Assembly (NCBI RefSeq): GCF_039555335.1
Contig: NC_092639.1
Location: 33,760,353-33,824,352 of the forward strand
Length of the DNA stretch: 64,000 bases
DNA from: Amphiura filiformis
Lineage: Eukaryota > Echinodermata > Ophiuroidea > Amphilepidida > Amphiuridae
Reading direction: 5' to 3'
The notes beneath the pieces were generated by a model. It did not search any database and was not told the DNA's origin. It saw nothing but the letters and a program-made list of their open reading frames with translations. A program made the translations under genes and the position numbers. Of this stretch, positions 1-14,400 are shown piece after piece. Each line of letters begins with the position of its first letter. Within the stretch, counting starts at the first letter, position 1.

Positions 1-2150
1 TCCCTGAACATCTATGCATGGATTTTTAGCAAAATATTGGCCAAAATTATATATTATTTTAATGAGCATTTTCAGTTATGTTACCTCATTAACTATACAT
101 TAATTATTGATAAAAATAATAAGATTCAAAGAAAATATAAATTGATGTATTAATATGAAAACCGTATGTCCGATTTGCTTCAAACAAAAGGTATTTTGAT
201 CATTTTACTTTGCCCTATTCAATTAATATATTCAAAACATGCTCAGAACATTTCCTAATTTCAGTACGAAGAAGGTCCCTATTTTGCACCATTTTCCCCC
301 AAAATATATGGAGCCATTACATGGTGAACCCACTCCACATCATGTCTAACTTTTCATGGCTAAATCTCTTCCCCGGATCTCTTCTTTTTAGACTAGGTGA
401 ACTATGTTTCCCTATTATGCTGTTTTAATGTGTTTTCGCCAGCCCATTCGGGGCTGGTACCTGTTTCAGGTTTGGGGTCAGTTTACTCAAGAGATTATAT
501 TTTAGTGGTATTGGAATGATTTTTTTTTTTTTTTTTTTTGTGGTTAAATTTTTTTTTTAATATTTTAATTCGATTTGTTAGGAAAAGTAAGTATGTTTTG
601 CCGTTTCAACGAACGAAAACGAGTGAGTATTACCAAAGTTATGTTTGAACTAATTAATTATGACTTTAAAAGTTTAAAGGCCTAAATGTAACAATAATAG
701 TTAATATATATAGCATCATATGGTCAGCAGAAGAAAATCTGACATCACCTATGATGTCATATCAGTGTCCTTGACCGGGGTCCTTACTCCTTGGCCACTG
801 AACAGCGTGATATCATGTTGATAACAGATCTATAGAATCAAAATCTTCATCATATCCCGGATCATATCACAGATTCTCAACAATCTGTGATCATATGGAC
901 CATATTGATGTGAAAGTAGTTATCTATCATATCCTGTGTCGTTTTATGGATAAAAATGACTCAAAATGTTATTGATGAAATGGTTGCTATCATAAACATC
1001 AGTTTTGTCTTTTCAACGGGAAAAATCCGATGCAAAATAAAGTTTTTAGGGCCTAGCTATAATATGGGCATAATTTATGCATATAGTATTGAACAATGTA
1101 CCCCATTTGACATGCACTTATAGATAAATAAATTGTCTTACTTTATTAATTTAATAACTTCTTTATTATAAATAAAATGACACATAACTATTTGATTCAT
1201 AAAATTACATTCAACAAAATGATTGAAGAGAAAACACACAAGGCACTAGGCAGACTGTTATAGAATGGAGTATGTAAGATGCCATGTCCATAGCTTCGCA
1301 GGAGTTTCCGACTAGCAATCAACATGATCAGCACATTCAGAAAAACACAGTTTAAGAGTGAAGATTGTAGTGAGTAACCAGTCCTTTATAAATGTGCTGG
1401 CCACTATCTATTATAATATAGTAGGCTTAAACTATACATTGCGAATTAATTAAGTTATTTTAAAATAAAATGTACATGTAAGTTAACTCAAACCGGCAGT
1501 GTATATATCGAAAGCAGTGAAATCGGACATTCCTAAGCGAAGATATTGAGTTCGTAAGTTCTGGTATTACAAAATTGGAAATTGAGATATCGTGGGTAAA
1601 AAGCTGAAAAGACAAAAAACCCAACGACAACAACAACAACAACAACAACAAAACAAACAGACCAGAACAATTTGGAGTACATGTAATGAATTAAAAGAGT
1701 TGACATGAGATTAGGAATTAATGTTTTCTGCTGTTTCAGTGTGCATGTTCTCATCGTTGATGGTTTGGTGGACTGTCATGTAGATGTAAGCGTGATCCTA
1801 AAATGCCTTTCACATTGACCAAAACTAATTACAAGACCTCTTCTACATTGAGGCTGGCTTTCCCTTTTAAAGGGAATTTTTATTCATGGCTAAATCTCTT
1901 CTGGGTAAGCTTCTTGACTGTTGGTCTACAGCTGCAATAATCAATGTACGTATAGTCAGTTGAAATGGCTCCTCTCTTATATTGCACCTAATATCATACT
2001 GCATGCTGGGATTACATTTAATCAACCTCTGGTACGTACGGTAGTTAACGAGATAAAATGACTTAAAAGGGTCATTAAAATAATATGTAATTTTTGCCAA
2101 TATTTAGCTAAAAATCCGTGCATAAAATTAATGTTCAGGGTACTTTTATT
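1..2150. mobile_element. Element with ~100 bp inverted ends, left end cut by window
   Basis: Positions 1 to about 105 match the reverse complement of about 2040-2150 with scattered mismatches. The shared stretch starts near CCTGAACAT and runs through a TATTATTTTAATGA segment. This gives an element of at least 2.1 kb whose left terminus may extend beyond the window. No transposase reading frame is visible. A separate repeat (432-1883) lies inside it. The element ends about 140 bases before the first visible exon of the GT49 gene. Confidence 0.5.
432..1883. repeat. 1.4 kb dispersed repeat, copy 1
   Basis: This stretch recurs almost base for base at 12321-13736 in the same orientation. The match starts at TTTCGCCAGCCC and ends at AAAGGGAATTTTTAT. 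The copies differ by a longer CAA tract here (near 1625-1650) and by about 30 bases (near 640-670) missing from copy 2. No coding potential is convincing. A 17-base word, TCATGGCTAAATCTCTT, occurs at 354-370 and again at 1884-1900 on either side of this copy and could be an insertion scar. Element class is unknown. Confidence 0.7.
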
Positions 2151-2292
2151 TTGCATATTTTTGAAATGAAACTGGGTCAAAGTGTTTCTAATATATTCTA
2201 ATGCATTATATTGCCAATGAAGTCTGATTAAACCACTCGCAACATAGACATTCTGAAAATGATACATTATTATCTATATCTTTTTCTTTCAG

Positions 2293-2464
2293 ACAATCAT
2301 CGTCTTCCAGTGCGATCCCATTAGAGAATGATCGCATCAATTTAATATCACAGAGACTGATTTACAATGGCCAGCCGGAGATCGATGGTTGGTGGATGTC
2401 GCATTCTAAATGGAATGTCTCCGTTGAATGTACAGACCCAAATAGCCAAGAAGAATGTAGCCAG
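2293..2464 (+). CDS. GT49 gene, first visible exon
   Basis: The acceptor is CTTTTTCTTTCAG and the donor CAG/GTAAGA. The exon enters with one base of a split codon and leaves in phase 0. It encodes 57 residues: a serine run, LENDRINLISQRL, the tryptophan-rich GWWMSHSKWNVSV and the acidic CTDPNSQEECSQ. The other two frames contain stops. Its last ~100 bases and the donor are the first unit of the downstream 154 bp tandem array. Confidence 0.8.
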
Positions 2465-5400
2465 GTAAGATTATAAGGAATACTCGGCCAACATAGCATG
2501 TTAAGTTAACATTGTACTCGATGGGCAACCAGAGTTAATGGTTGGTGGATGTCGCATTCTAAATGGAATGTCTCCGTTGAATGTACGGACCCAAATAGCC
2601 AAGAAGAATGTAGCCAGGTAAGATTATAAGGAATACTCGGCCAACATAGCATGTTAAGTTAACATTGTACTCGATGGGCAACCAGAGATTAATGGCTGGT
2701 GGATGTCGCATTCTAAATGGAATGTCTCCGTTGAATGTACAGACCCAAATAGCCAAGAAGAATGTAGCCAGGTAAGATTATAAGGAATACTCGGCCAACA
2801 TAGCATGTTAAGTTAACATTGTACTCGATGGGCAACCAGAGATTAATGGTTAGTGGATGTCGCATTCTTGATGGAATGTCTCTGTTGAATGTACAGACCC
2901 AAATAGCCAAGAAGAATGAAGCCAGGTAAGATGATAAGGAACACTCGGCCAACATTACATGTTAAGTTAACATTGTACTTGATGGGCAACCAGAAATTGA
3001 TGGTTGGTGGATGTCGCATTCTAAATGGAATGTCTCCGTTGAATGTACGGACCCAAATAGCCAAGAGGAATGAAGCCAGGTAAGATTATAAGGAACACTC
3101 GGCCAACATTACATGTTAAGTTAACATTGTACTTGATGGGCAACCAGAAATTGATGGTTGGTGGATGTCGCATTCTAAATGGAATGTCTCCGTTGAATGT
3201 ACGGACCCAAATAGCCGGCCAAGAAGAATGTAGCCAGGTAAGATTATAAGAACCACTCAGCCAACATTGAACATAGCATAACAATATTCTAACCATAAAC
3301 TTGAAAAATAAGGGGTCAAAGCCCGGGGGTCAAAGTTGTTAAGTGTGTTTATTACAATGTAAAACACCCTGTACTTATTGAATGGGTCTTTTTTTATATA
3401 AAGTTCTCATACTTTGTAGTATAACGGAATTGTAAATGCTGATTTAGTATATTGTTTCTTATGCCATTCTCAACACCGTATCTTGGAACAAGTACTTTTC
3501 ATGAATACTTATAGGCTTACCATAATAAAAACTCCTTTAAAAAAGGAATGGGGCGCCCAAATTATGTGAGCTTGGACGTGATGATATGGTGAATTCCATG
3601 GCATGGTGTTTAGATTTGGTCCCGGGGAGTTGGTATCATAATGATTTTTTCTAGGGAAGAGTAGAAGAAGATCAAATGCAAGAGAAATGTGTTTGATTGA
3701 GGACCGTTTTGGATGAAATAAATTGAATTGGAATGAAGCTGTCGTGTCAATTTGCGATTATGTGGGGTGGGGGAGTTCAATTTTGGGGCATATTGTAGTG
3801 ATGATATTGCTTTGGATATTGAATATTGTTGAATTTCGTTATGCAGGGGGGTATATGATGGATAGTATAGAAGTGGAACTAGCTCTATGTTGACCAAAAG
3901 AAAAGTTTTTATGAATGTATAACGTCTGTGATACATATACATCATAACGTCTGTGATACATATACATCATCTACTTGCTAATACACTGAAAATCTAATAG
4001 AGATGAAGGATAAAAGACAATTACAGAACATTCATTCTTCATAAAAGTAGCTATATGGGTATACAATGTTTCCAAGATAAGAACGTTAATGTTTTGTACA
4101 TGAACGTAACATCTTTGATACATAGTGGTTAACACACTGAAAATCTGACTAGAGATTTACACTTTGATGATATCCAAAAGAATACTTACTAACTTAGCAT
4201 TGAAGAATTAAAATAATTACAGAACTTTCATTTGTTAACATACACGTAGCAATGATTAACAATGTTGAAAATACAAACGTAACGTTTTGTTCATAAACAT
4301 AACATCCTCGACACATCTAGGATCCGCATAATTTGTTGATTAATGTCATAAACAGTCACAAAAGATTTATGGTCTGATCATTTTATCATTTTAAGGGGGA
4401 CCCGATATTGCATTTGTTTGAAAGAACCAGGCTTTTCAATTACTATCAAAACTGCTGGGTACCAAACTTTTTGATACATCTTGTATAGTAATTTGTTCTA
4501 ATTTCCATGCAAAAGGAGGCAGTTGTTTCATCCTTAAAACAAATAGGCTACACCATAATTTCCAATTACCCCATGCAGATAGATAAGACCTTGGTAAGAT
4601 AAGCATGTTAATTGTTATTTCACTATCACTATCTTGATCTTGATAAGATGCCTGACTTTGAAACTTTGGGTACAAAAACTCATACTCTGCAAGTTAGGTC
4701 AAATTTTGCACTATGATTGTTTATTTGAGGTTATTGGACTATGCCATTCAGATTAGGCTATTGTAGTCCATAGTGTTGGTAAGAGGCGGTAAATTGGTTA
4801 CAAAGGTCAAAGTGGTTACAAAGGTCAAAGGTCTCGATTTATTTGGTGTTTTTACAAATCCATTAATTTTGTCTTTTAAACAAAGAATATACGCACACCA
4901 TTTTATCCTGTGCATAACAGAAAACAATACTAAAATAAAATCCAAGCATATTGTGGTTTTATTTCTGAGCAAGGGCATAATTTTAGCAAAACAATTGCGG
5001 AGTAAATCTAGTAAGAGTGAAATTAGAAGCTTCTCACAAACTCATGCCTATATTGTGGGCCGCCTCCGTAGAGGGCGCCCAAAAAATCGTTAATAAGCAT
5101 TTGTGCCTAACAAGTTGATGGACAAGAACGAATTTTTACTATTGTTCAATTCAGGCCCGTAGGGGGGGGGGTTGCTGATTTTGAAAAAGTGGACTTTTTT
5201 TCCTTTGTTGCTGTTGTGGATATAGCTAGTTCTTGCTCTAAGCCCTCGATATGCTTATTAGCGCATCCTTACGGTAACATTTAGCCTATTTACACACAAA
5301 CAAAATGTATTCAGCCAACTTTATAACTTGATTTGAAATATTTTATATTTTGTGATAGATTTTCACCACAGATTGTAGAAAACAAATGACGACGGCTATA

Positions 5401-8400
5401 TATCAATTTTTACCAGTAAGTACAGATTCATTGATATCGGGGTAAAATAAGATTTCTTTTTAACCTTCAAACGAGAGTTCGCAAGTTTTTGCCTCAGTTG
5501 GAAAAAAATTAAGGAACAAAAAATAATTTCATGAGTGTAATCAGTGGTAATATAAGACCAGATTTTGCAATTATAAGTAAGAAATTAAAGGCTTGGTTTT
5601 TCATTGCTCACTAGTGCACTTTGAAATGTGTCGGATCAAATTTAATGGTTTCATTTTAAGGATTTGAGACAAAAATATGTTGAATAATTCATTAAAAGTT
5701 GTGTGTTACTGTTTTGTGTTACTTTTTAATATTTGACTGACTATAATATGTGAGTTTTTGCCATTTTTTTGTGCCATTTTTACCGATCTAAACCAGGCAA
5801 AAACTAGCAAAAACAGGTTATTGCCATTGTTTGCCACTCTGCCATTTTTGCCGTTAAAAACGAACCCTGCTTCAAACAATATCCGTGATCTATATTATAA
5901 GTAGTGTAACTCTAATCTCTACCATTCTAACCCTAAACGGGAAGGGGTCTTGATTTTGGTTTTTCTATCGATTTTCATTATCTGAATCAATATATTATTG
6001 AAAAATAACACTTTGGTGTTTTGCAAAAGTTCATTCTACAAATCATATACTTTGATGAAAACTTGCTTAATTTATTGTTGTTAATGAGTTATGTACGTTT
6101 TACAAAAGTGTTGTTGTTTCAGCCCTCTTTACAACATAACTTAAGAACCACAGGACCTACAAAAGTATATCTGTGATATTTGAATTCTTCTACACGCTCG
6201 CTATGAATTGAACAATGCAATTTTTGCCAAAGCTCACTACCATTCGCAAGATGCTGTGAACTACACCAGGCACAAAAAGAAACTCGTCAGTTATAGTCAT
6301 CCTTGCTGTTCAACAACCTGATAATTTTGGATTATACTGAAATATACATTTTGTTAATTGGACTTTGCTTTCTCATTTGACACCCTGTTCGTGAAAATCG
6401 AGCAAGAATTGACCAAGATATGCGCCTCCAAACCCTCAAACCCAAAAATCAAAAGTTGCAATTTCAACGATTCACTTGTGTCTGTTACATTGTGTGCTTT
6501 ATTGATTGGCCCGTTGTGCTTGTGTGCAATACAATAACTACGTTCCCATTGAAAATCGTTGAAATTGCAACTTTGGCCCCCCGTATTATAAATTCTTGGA
6601 TACTATCCATGGTGTCAGTGAAACGTGATTATCAACCTCGAAATAGCACTCTTTTGTCATCGTAAACAATGGTGGTATGGTTTATTGAACTCAATCAATG
6701 CATGACCAAATTTTACATAAATTGTAAATCCATGATAATGGGTCATGGAAGCTCTTTCGAGATCAAAATTCATTTCTATTTATATCAAATGTATGAGGAA
6801 TAAATTGACCATGCTAAAAAGGAAACTTTATGTTTGTAATACTTAAAAATGCATTAGTTGGGAGAACTGTGTCAAGTATATTCCCAGCAAACACAAAAAC
6901 GTTATCAATGTGAACAATTTTTACATACAGTTTGTCCCATAGACTTGTTTGTCTGGGGTTTGTCCACTCTGAAGTACAAAGTGACAACGCGCGAGTATAC
7001 AGCGCGTTAACAGTGCGTAGTGCTGCGTCTCTGTTAGGTATGCGTACAATGTCGGCAGAATGTATGCGTCCGCAGTACTTTGTACTTCAGATTAGACTGA
7101 CTGTAAATTTAAAAAAACATGAACCTGGGAACCATGAAGGCTCTTTCGAAGTAAAGGCATTAGTGTTTTTTAGTACTAAAATATTTAAATTGGCAAAACA
7201 CGATTATTTTTTTTTATCAAGTATGGATGATTTGCTTTATCTGTTTTGATGAGATACTAAAAAAACACACTAATTTAGTCCTTTTATAGCTATTTAATAG
7301 GTCGTATAAATTTCACGCCAGGTGACCAAATCTGGATATCGATAAATGTGGCCATGAGATGTCAATTTGGCATTTTCTTACATAACGTTATGACGTTTCT
7401 ACTTCAGATATCGTTCGTCTTTGAAATCCAAAATCTCTTTAATATTATTATTATAAATCCGAATCTCTTTATTATAACTCTTTGGAACATATCACATCAA
7501 TAATCACTCTATGTAGGCGTAATAGCATAATAAAGGAATGTACGGGTTTCCACTTGAGATCGGCTATAATTAACATTTAAATTACATAAAGAAAATAAAT
7601 AAGTTTATTTTAATAATTTTACACAAGATTTTTTTACGAGAGTTATATAATAAAAGATTATAGATATTGATTTCAAAGACGAACGATATCTGAAGTAGAA
7701 ACGTCATAACGTTATGTAAAAAAATCGTACATGCGAATTTAGTGTGGATGGGTGGGGTAGGACAGGGTGTAGTGGGATGTGCTAGGATGGGATAGGTCTG
7801 CGGGGTAGTAAGGGTGGTAAGGGTAGTGGGTTTCCATGGTTACGGTTGTCATGGTTGTGGTCAGGTGTAGTAAGTGGGATAGGGTGCTGGGTAAGGTGAT
7901 GGGGTATTGCCAGTGTAGGTCCGGGTGGCGTTTATTTTTGGTGGGATATGTAGTAGAGGTAGTTAGAGTGGTGCGATAGAGTGGTGGGGTATAAGGGTAG
8001 TATAATGGTAGTGGCGGAGGGTGGTTAGTCAGGGGTAGTGGGTGTTGTGGGGTGGTAAGTACACCCGGTGGTAGGGGTCGTGGGGCCGGGTGGTTGTGGT
8101 TGTGGTATAGGTGCTATAGGAAGGGCGGTGGGGGTAGTGGGGTCAGATTGTAGTGTTACAGGGGTATTTGGTGTAGTAGGGTATTGGGTGGGGCATAGTG
8201 TGGTGTGGTGGGGTAGGGTAGTGGGGTCAGGGTGTGGTGGGGCAATGAATGGTGTACGGTGGTAGGGTATATGGGTGGGGTAGGGGTAGGAGTGGAGTGG
8301 GGCAGGGTGCTGTGGTGGTAGGGTACTTGGGTGGTAGGATTCTGGGTGGGGTAGTGGGGTGAGGGTGCGATGTAGTATAGGGTAGGGTGGTGGTCCGCAA

Positions 8401-11400
8401 CTGATGCGCATGTAGGCCTACTATCAGCCGACTTGGATTCTGATTCTCCCCATTTTACACCTGGGTGGAGTGAATCAATTGGGAATTAAATCCCAATGAC
8501 ACAACACACTGGCTGTGGTGGGGCTCGAACCCGCAACCCTTCGCTCACGCCCTAACCATTAGGCACTATCATGGTAGGCCTACATGTACAAACTGGTGCT
8601 CGCGAAAGCAGGCGAGACTAGTAGTACAAGAACCGTCTTGTTTCTACTGCAGCACATTTTTTGATCATTTTCGTCAAACTTTTCCCCCCCCCCGAAAGTT
8701 GCCCCTTTCCCACCTGCAAAATTCCTGGCTATGCCACTGTTTATAACCTATTCAGGTAATGAACAATAATTAGTAGGAATGCATACATGTAGGCCTATTA
8801 TACCCAGTAAAAGTTCCCTTTATTATTAAGGGATGGGGTATGAACATTTGGACAGTAATTATTGTGGGACATTAGAGCACATCAGACATATCGAATTGCA
8901 TTCTGAATACGAAGAATGTCCTTCTGATATCAAATAATTTTTTTTTTTTTAAATTCGCAATGTAATACACATTTTATGGCAAATGATTAAAAATTTATAT
9001 TTTTAATATTTAACAGTACTCGAAGTAAACTTTGTAAATCTGATGATTTATACTTAAAGTGTGTGAAGGTGGGATGAAAAGCCGACGATCAATTGAAAAT
9101 GTTGACCGTTCGTATTGAAGATATGGATTTTTCCCCAAAACACCAAAAACATTAGGTCTTTTTGGGAAAAAATCCATATCTTCAATATGAAAGGTCAAAA
9201 TTTTCAATTGATCGTCGGCTTTTCCTCCCAGCTACATACACTTTAAGAATATAGCATTAGATTTATAAACTTTACTTCGAGGACTGTTATATATCAAAAA
9301 TGTGAAATTTTAATAATTTGTCATAAAATTTGTATTATATCGTGAATTTCAAAAATGAAAATTATTTGATATCAGAAAGACATTCTTCGTATTCAGAATG
9401 CAATTCGATATGTCTGATGTGCTCTCATGTCCCACAAAAAATACTGTCGAAACTCTCAAAACGCTCATTCCAGATCCCTTAACCAAAACCATAAAAATTT
9501 TCCACTACAGGTGAAAGCCACAAGTCGTATAGTGGGTATAGACTTCACAGCCAAAGGCTCTGCTATGGCATCATTTAAGTGGAATGATGATAGCAAAAAG
9601 GTTAGTTCATCCAATTGTTTTTGCTTGTGTTAAAAAGTTTTGGAGTTCATTATTATGAACATCTTTATTTAACATTTGTACATTATAACTGGGAAGGAAG
9701 TTTCTTAGTAGAATGAAAATTGGCAAAATTGAGCGTACATAACTTATTAAGTTCCAAATGGATATGCCTGTTTAATAATTTCAAGGCTCTAAAATCATAG
9801 GTGCGAGTAAACGGTGGTCAACAGCCAGGATCCACTTTTCTTCCAAATGTGTGTCCTGGTTTAGGCTAGTTAACAGGAACCAGGGGCCATTTTAGGTTTC
9901 ACGGGAGCCAAATGGCCCGTCTCTTCTGCTATAAACAGGAAGCCCCACTTGGCCAGTTCACCACAGAAGAACTGTCTTCCACCTGTTACTTTGATGACAG
10001 ACAGAACAGAATTTACATGGATAAATTTCAACCTTGACCGATTCCCCAAGGAACTTGAACCAAAAGAGAGGCTTCCACAGGCACTGCAGTCATTAAAGTC
10101 CCACAATGTTACATAAACGCCGATTGTAATAATTGAATTTTCCATGATTTGATACAGATGGATGCTGCCGTAGTTAGTTCGCAAGCTTTACTGAAATATA
10201 CGGACGAAAGCTATGAAATTGTCAGGTATATATAATCATTATTATATTTATGTTATCGTGTTCTTCTTCATTACCCGAATAAAATGTACGTTTAAGCATT
10301 GCATAGGATTGTTAAACTTCATGATGTAAAATTGTAAATATAATTGTCATAACACAGCGTATTAACTTCAGGTCTAATTTGGTGGCTTTTCGTTACTGAA
10401 ATTTATATTCATTATGTTTTTCAGGTTGCATTATCCAACGGGGAACTACTCAGTTATGTCTGTTGGCATGTCAAAGGTATTACAACATTAAAATCATGTT
10501 ACTTTTCTTGCGAATAAATTCAAATTGTCAAAAAAGAAGAAACTTGCACATTATGTGCAGGATCTATCTTGCTCGCGTTATGTTGATACTTCGTAGCGAT
10601 TATACACATGATACAAGAACTGACGCTAATGTTGTCTTACCGTTCGCCGTGTGTCCAAACAGTGTTGTTATTATAGTCTGTATACATTGAACCCACTTAA
10701 ATGACCAAGTTCGTGACTTGGAGTTGCATGGAGCCGGAGGAGGAGTTGAAGGAGGAAGAGGAGGAGGATGAACAGCAGCAGCAGCAGCATTCAGCAGGAG
10801 CAGGAGCAGGAGCAGGAGAAGGAGGAGAATGATTTAATATGGGAAGAAATGTAAAAAAAAATGTGGAGAACAAGTAAAAGAAAAGATGATGATAGAAAAT
10901 ACGACGGTAACGAAGTATAGCTGATGACGAAGAGGAGGAGGAGGAGGAGGAGGAGGAGAAAAAAAAAAAAAAAGGATGTAGATGATGAGAAGATGATGAG
11001 GAGAGGAAGGGGATGCGAAGGAAGTGTGAGGAGGGGAGCGGAGAAGAAGACGAGTCTGTGACAACAATTTGGATAGGCCTACCATTTACTGTACGAGACA
11101 TGGCCGACATTTATGTGCAAATCTCATTTTCTTGTGATCATGTCCTTTATTTCCAGATGTTTCCTGCAGATAAGACATTAAAAAGTATCACCGCTATGTT
11201 GACGTGTTATGGATTTGACGGTAGCGCTTTATTTCGAGATACTACAATTAAACCTATATTTGGTAAGAATCAAATTGAAAATGTTGACCTTTTGTATTGA
11301 AGATATAAAAAAAAAATTAGGTCTTTTGGGGCAAAAATGTATATCTTCAATATGAAAGGTCAAAATTTTCAATTGATCGTTGGCTTTTCATCTCAGTTAC

Positions 11401-14400
11401 ATGCACTTTATTAAATTATTTGATATCAGAAGGACATTCCTCGTATTCAAGAATTCAATTCGGTATGTCTGATGTGCTCTAATGTCCCACAAAAATACTG
11501 TCGAAACGTTCATACCAGAGCCATTAATTCTCTCACAAATGTATGCATCGGCTTGAATTTAAAATACATACCTTCACAAAAATGAATGTGGTTTTCGTGG
11601 AATAATTTAAATAGATCAATCCTAAAAATTTACAAAAATTTAATGCATAACCCATTAATATATCTGTTATTATGAATTTGTGCAATAATACCCGTCAATG
11701 TACCATTCCACACTTTCAGAGTCGACAGTCGCCTTAGCGGTTCAAAAAGATCGCCAGAAATGTATATCTAAATGCCCGCATTACTTTAAACCAGATCAAG
11801 ACCATCTTCCATTTGATGTAGACAAAGAACGTGCAGTTACAGATTTTCAAGTGGTAAGTTACGAATTTTACTAGAAATCTTGAGTGCGATGGTTCGATCT
11901 CTGCAGACTCTTGATTTTTTTGCGCGCTCTCCATTAGGCCAAAAAAAATTGTTGTGTTGCCCTCAACCGCCCTACCCTAAATCCTGAAAAATCAGGGTCG
12001 GCATTTTGTTTTTGTTTTTTTGAATGATGATTTTTACAGATTTGTTCAAAAAATCAATGTTTTTCACTTGAAATTAATATTTTATTGAAAGACTAGTCTT
12101 TAATTGATGTCTAACAGGTATCCAGAAGTCAAAATTGACAAATGTCCCCTAATTGAAGAAGCATTATTTAATATTTGAGGGGATTATAAAAAAATGAAGG
12201 TTTAAAAAAAAAAAAAAAAAAAAAGAAATCCGACCGTCCGACCCAATTTTCCCATTTTCCCACTTGAGAGCAACGCAACAATATTTTTTTTGGCCTTATG
12301 CCAGTTTGCCAGCGCTCCCTTTTCGCCAGCCCATCGGGCTGGTACCTATTTCTGGGATGGGGTCAGTTTGCTCAAGAGATTATTTTTTATTGGTATTGGA
12401 ATGACTTTTGTTTAAAACTTTTTGTGGTTGAATTTTTTTTTAAATATTTTAATTCGATTTGTAAGGAAAAGTAAGTATGTTTTGCAGTTTCAACGAACGA
12501 AAACGAGTGAGTATTACCAAAGTTAAAAGTTTAAAGGCCTAAATGTAACAATAATAGTTAATATATATAGCATCATATGGTCAGCAGAAGAAAATCTGAC
12601 ATCACCTATGATGTCATATCAGTGTCCTTGACCGGGGTCCTTACTCCTTGACCACTGAACAGCGTGATATCATGTTGATAACAGATCTATAGAATCAAAA
12701 TCTTCATCATATCCCCGGATCATATCACAGATTCTCAACAATCTGTGATCATATGGACCATATTGATGTGAAAGTAGTTATCTATCATATCCTGTGTCGT
12801 TTTATGGATAAAAATGACTCAAAATGTTATTGATGAAATGGTTGCTATCATAAACATCAGTTTTGTCTTTTCAACGGGAAAAATCCGATGCAAAATAAAG
12901 TTTTTAGGGCCTAGCTATAATATGGGCATAATTTATGCATATAGTATTGAACAATGTACCCCATTTGACATGCACTTATAGATAAATAAATTGTCTTACT
13001 TTATTAATTTAATAACTTCTTTATTATAAATAAAATGACACATAACTATTTGATTCATAAAATTACATTCAACAAAATGATTGAAGAGAAAACACACAAG
13101 GCACTAGGCAGACTGTTATAGAATGGAGTATGTAAGATGCCATGTCCATAGCTTCGCAGGAGTTTCCGACTAGCAATCAACATGATCAGCACATTCAGAA
13201 AAACACAGTTTAAGAGTGAAGATTGTAGTGAGTAACCAGTCCTTTATAAATGTGCTGGCCACTATCTATTATAATATAGTAGGCTTAAACTATACATTGC
13301 GAATTAATTAAGTTATTTCAAAATAAAATGTACATGTAAGTTAACTCAAACCGGCAGTGTATATATCGAAAGCAGTGAAATCGGACATTCCTAAGCGAAG
13401 ATATTGAGTTCGTAAGTTCTGGTATTACAAAATTGGAAATTGAGATATCGTGGGTAAAAAGCTGAAAAGACAAAAAAAAACCAACGACAACAACAACAAC
13501 AAAACAAACAGACCAGAACAATTTGGAGTACATGTAATGAATTAAAAGAGTTGACATGAGATTAGGAATTAATGTTTTCTGCTGTTTCAGTGTGCATGTT
13601 CTCATCGTTGATGGTTTGGTGGACTGTCATGTAGATGTAAGCGTGATCCTAAAAATGCCTTTCACATTGACCAAAACTAATTACAAGACCTCTTCTACAT
13701 TGAGGCTGGCTTTCCCTTTTAAAGGGAATTTTTATCTGCATGGTTATCTTCTTGGGCTCGCGTCCTTTATTTGCGATCCTTGCATGGATTAATTTAATTT
13801 TTAGTACTGGTAGACTCCCGGGGGTAGACTTACAGAGGCATCCACGAAATGATAGAATTTATGATTCAAAATAACGAATTAGAAAATATACCCGATCAAT
13901 GTTCCATTTTTTACGACTGTCGTAATTATTATAAATGTGGTACATATTTCACAGTGCACTTAGAAGATAAAATATTTAACCCATAAGCAAAAATTGTCCG
14001 ATAAGCTCAATCGGTAAAAACTAATTTGCCCATGCAAGCAACTGTTTAATTTTTCACTTCATGAAAAACAAGTAAAACGGTGTTTTGTATCATTAAAACT
14101 TGCACACTTGAGTTCTTCGCTGAAGCAGTTGTTGCCCATCACTGTTTTAGATTTTTTGGTAATCTAATCACTTTTGATTTTGTTTGTTCCTTTAAATTTT
14201 CTATTTTTTCTTTCATTTTTTTTTATATAGAAACATTCCAATCTCACCATGGTTACACATTTATCAATCGATAGGATCGATATATTGCAAAAGAGTATTG
14301 CAGTTTGGACAGGTCTCATTTCTGTGTCTGTATTTGTACCAGTAATGGATGCTAAGAAAAAGAACCAAACAGAACCAGTATTAACAAGGTAAAATCAAAT

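Noticed and set aside
2540..3240. Tandem exon copies as mutually exclusive alternative exons
   Set aside because: The period is not a multiple of 3, no acceptor-like pyrimidine tract precedes copies 2-6, and copies 4-6 have stops or a frameshift.
8025..8411. 128-codon minus-strand frame rich in Pro and Thr
   Set aside because: It lies entirely in the G-rich minisatellite and overlaps an open + frame of the same origin.
9880..10040. An additional GT49 exon
   Set aside because: The open stretch has no acceptable splice borders and would break the phase match between 9600 and 10158.
10697..11110. 137-codon Ser-rich minus-strand frame
   Set aside because: It is the translation of the GGA/GAA polypurine tract in an intron of the GT49 gene.
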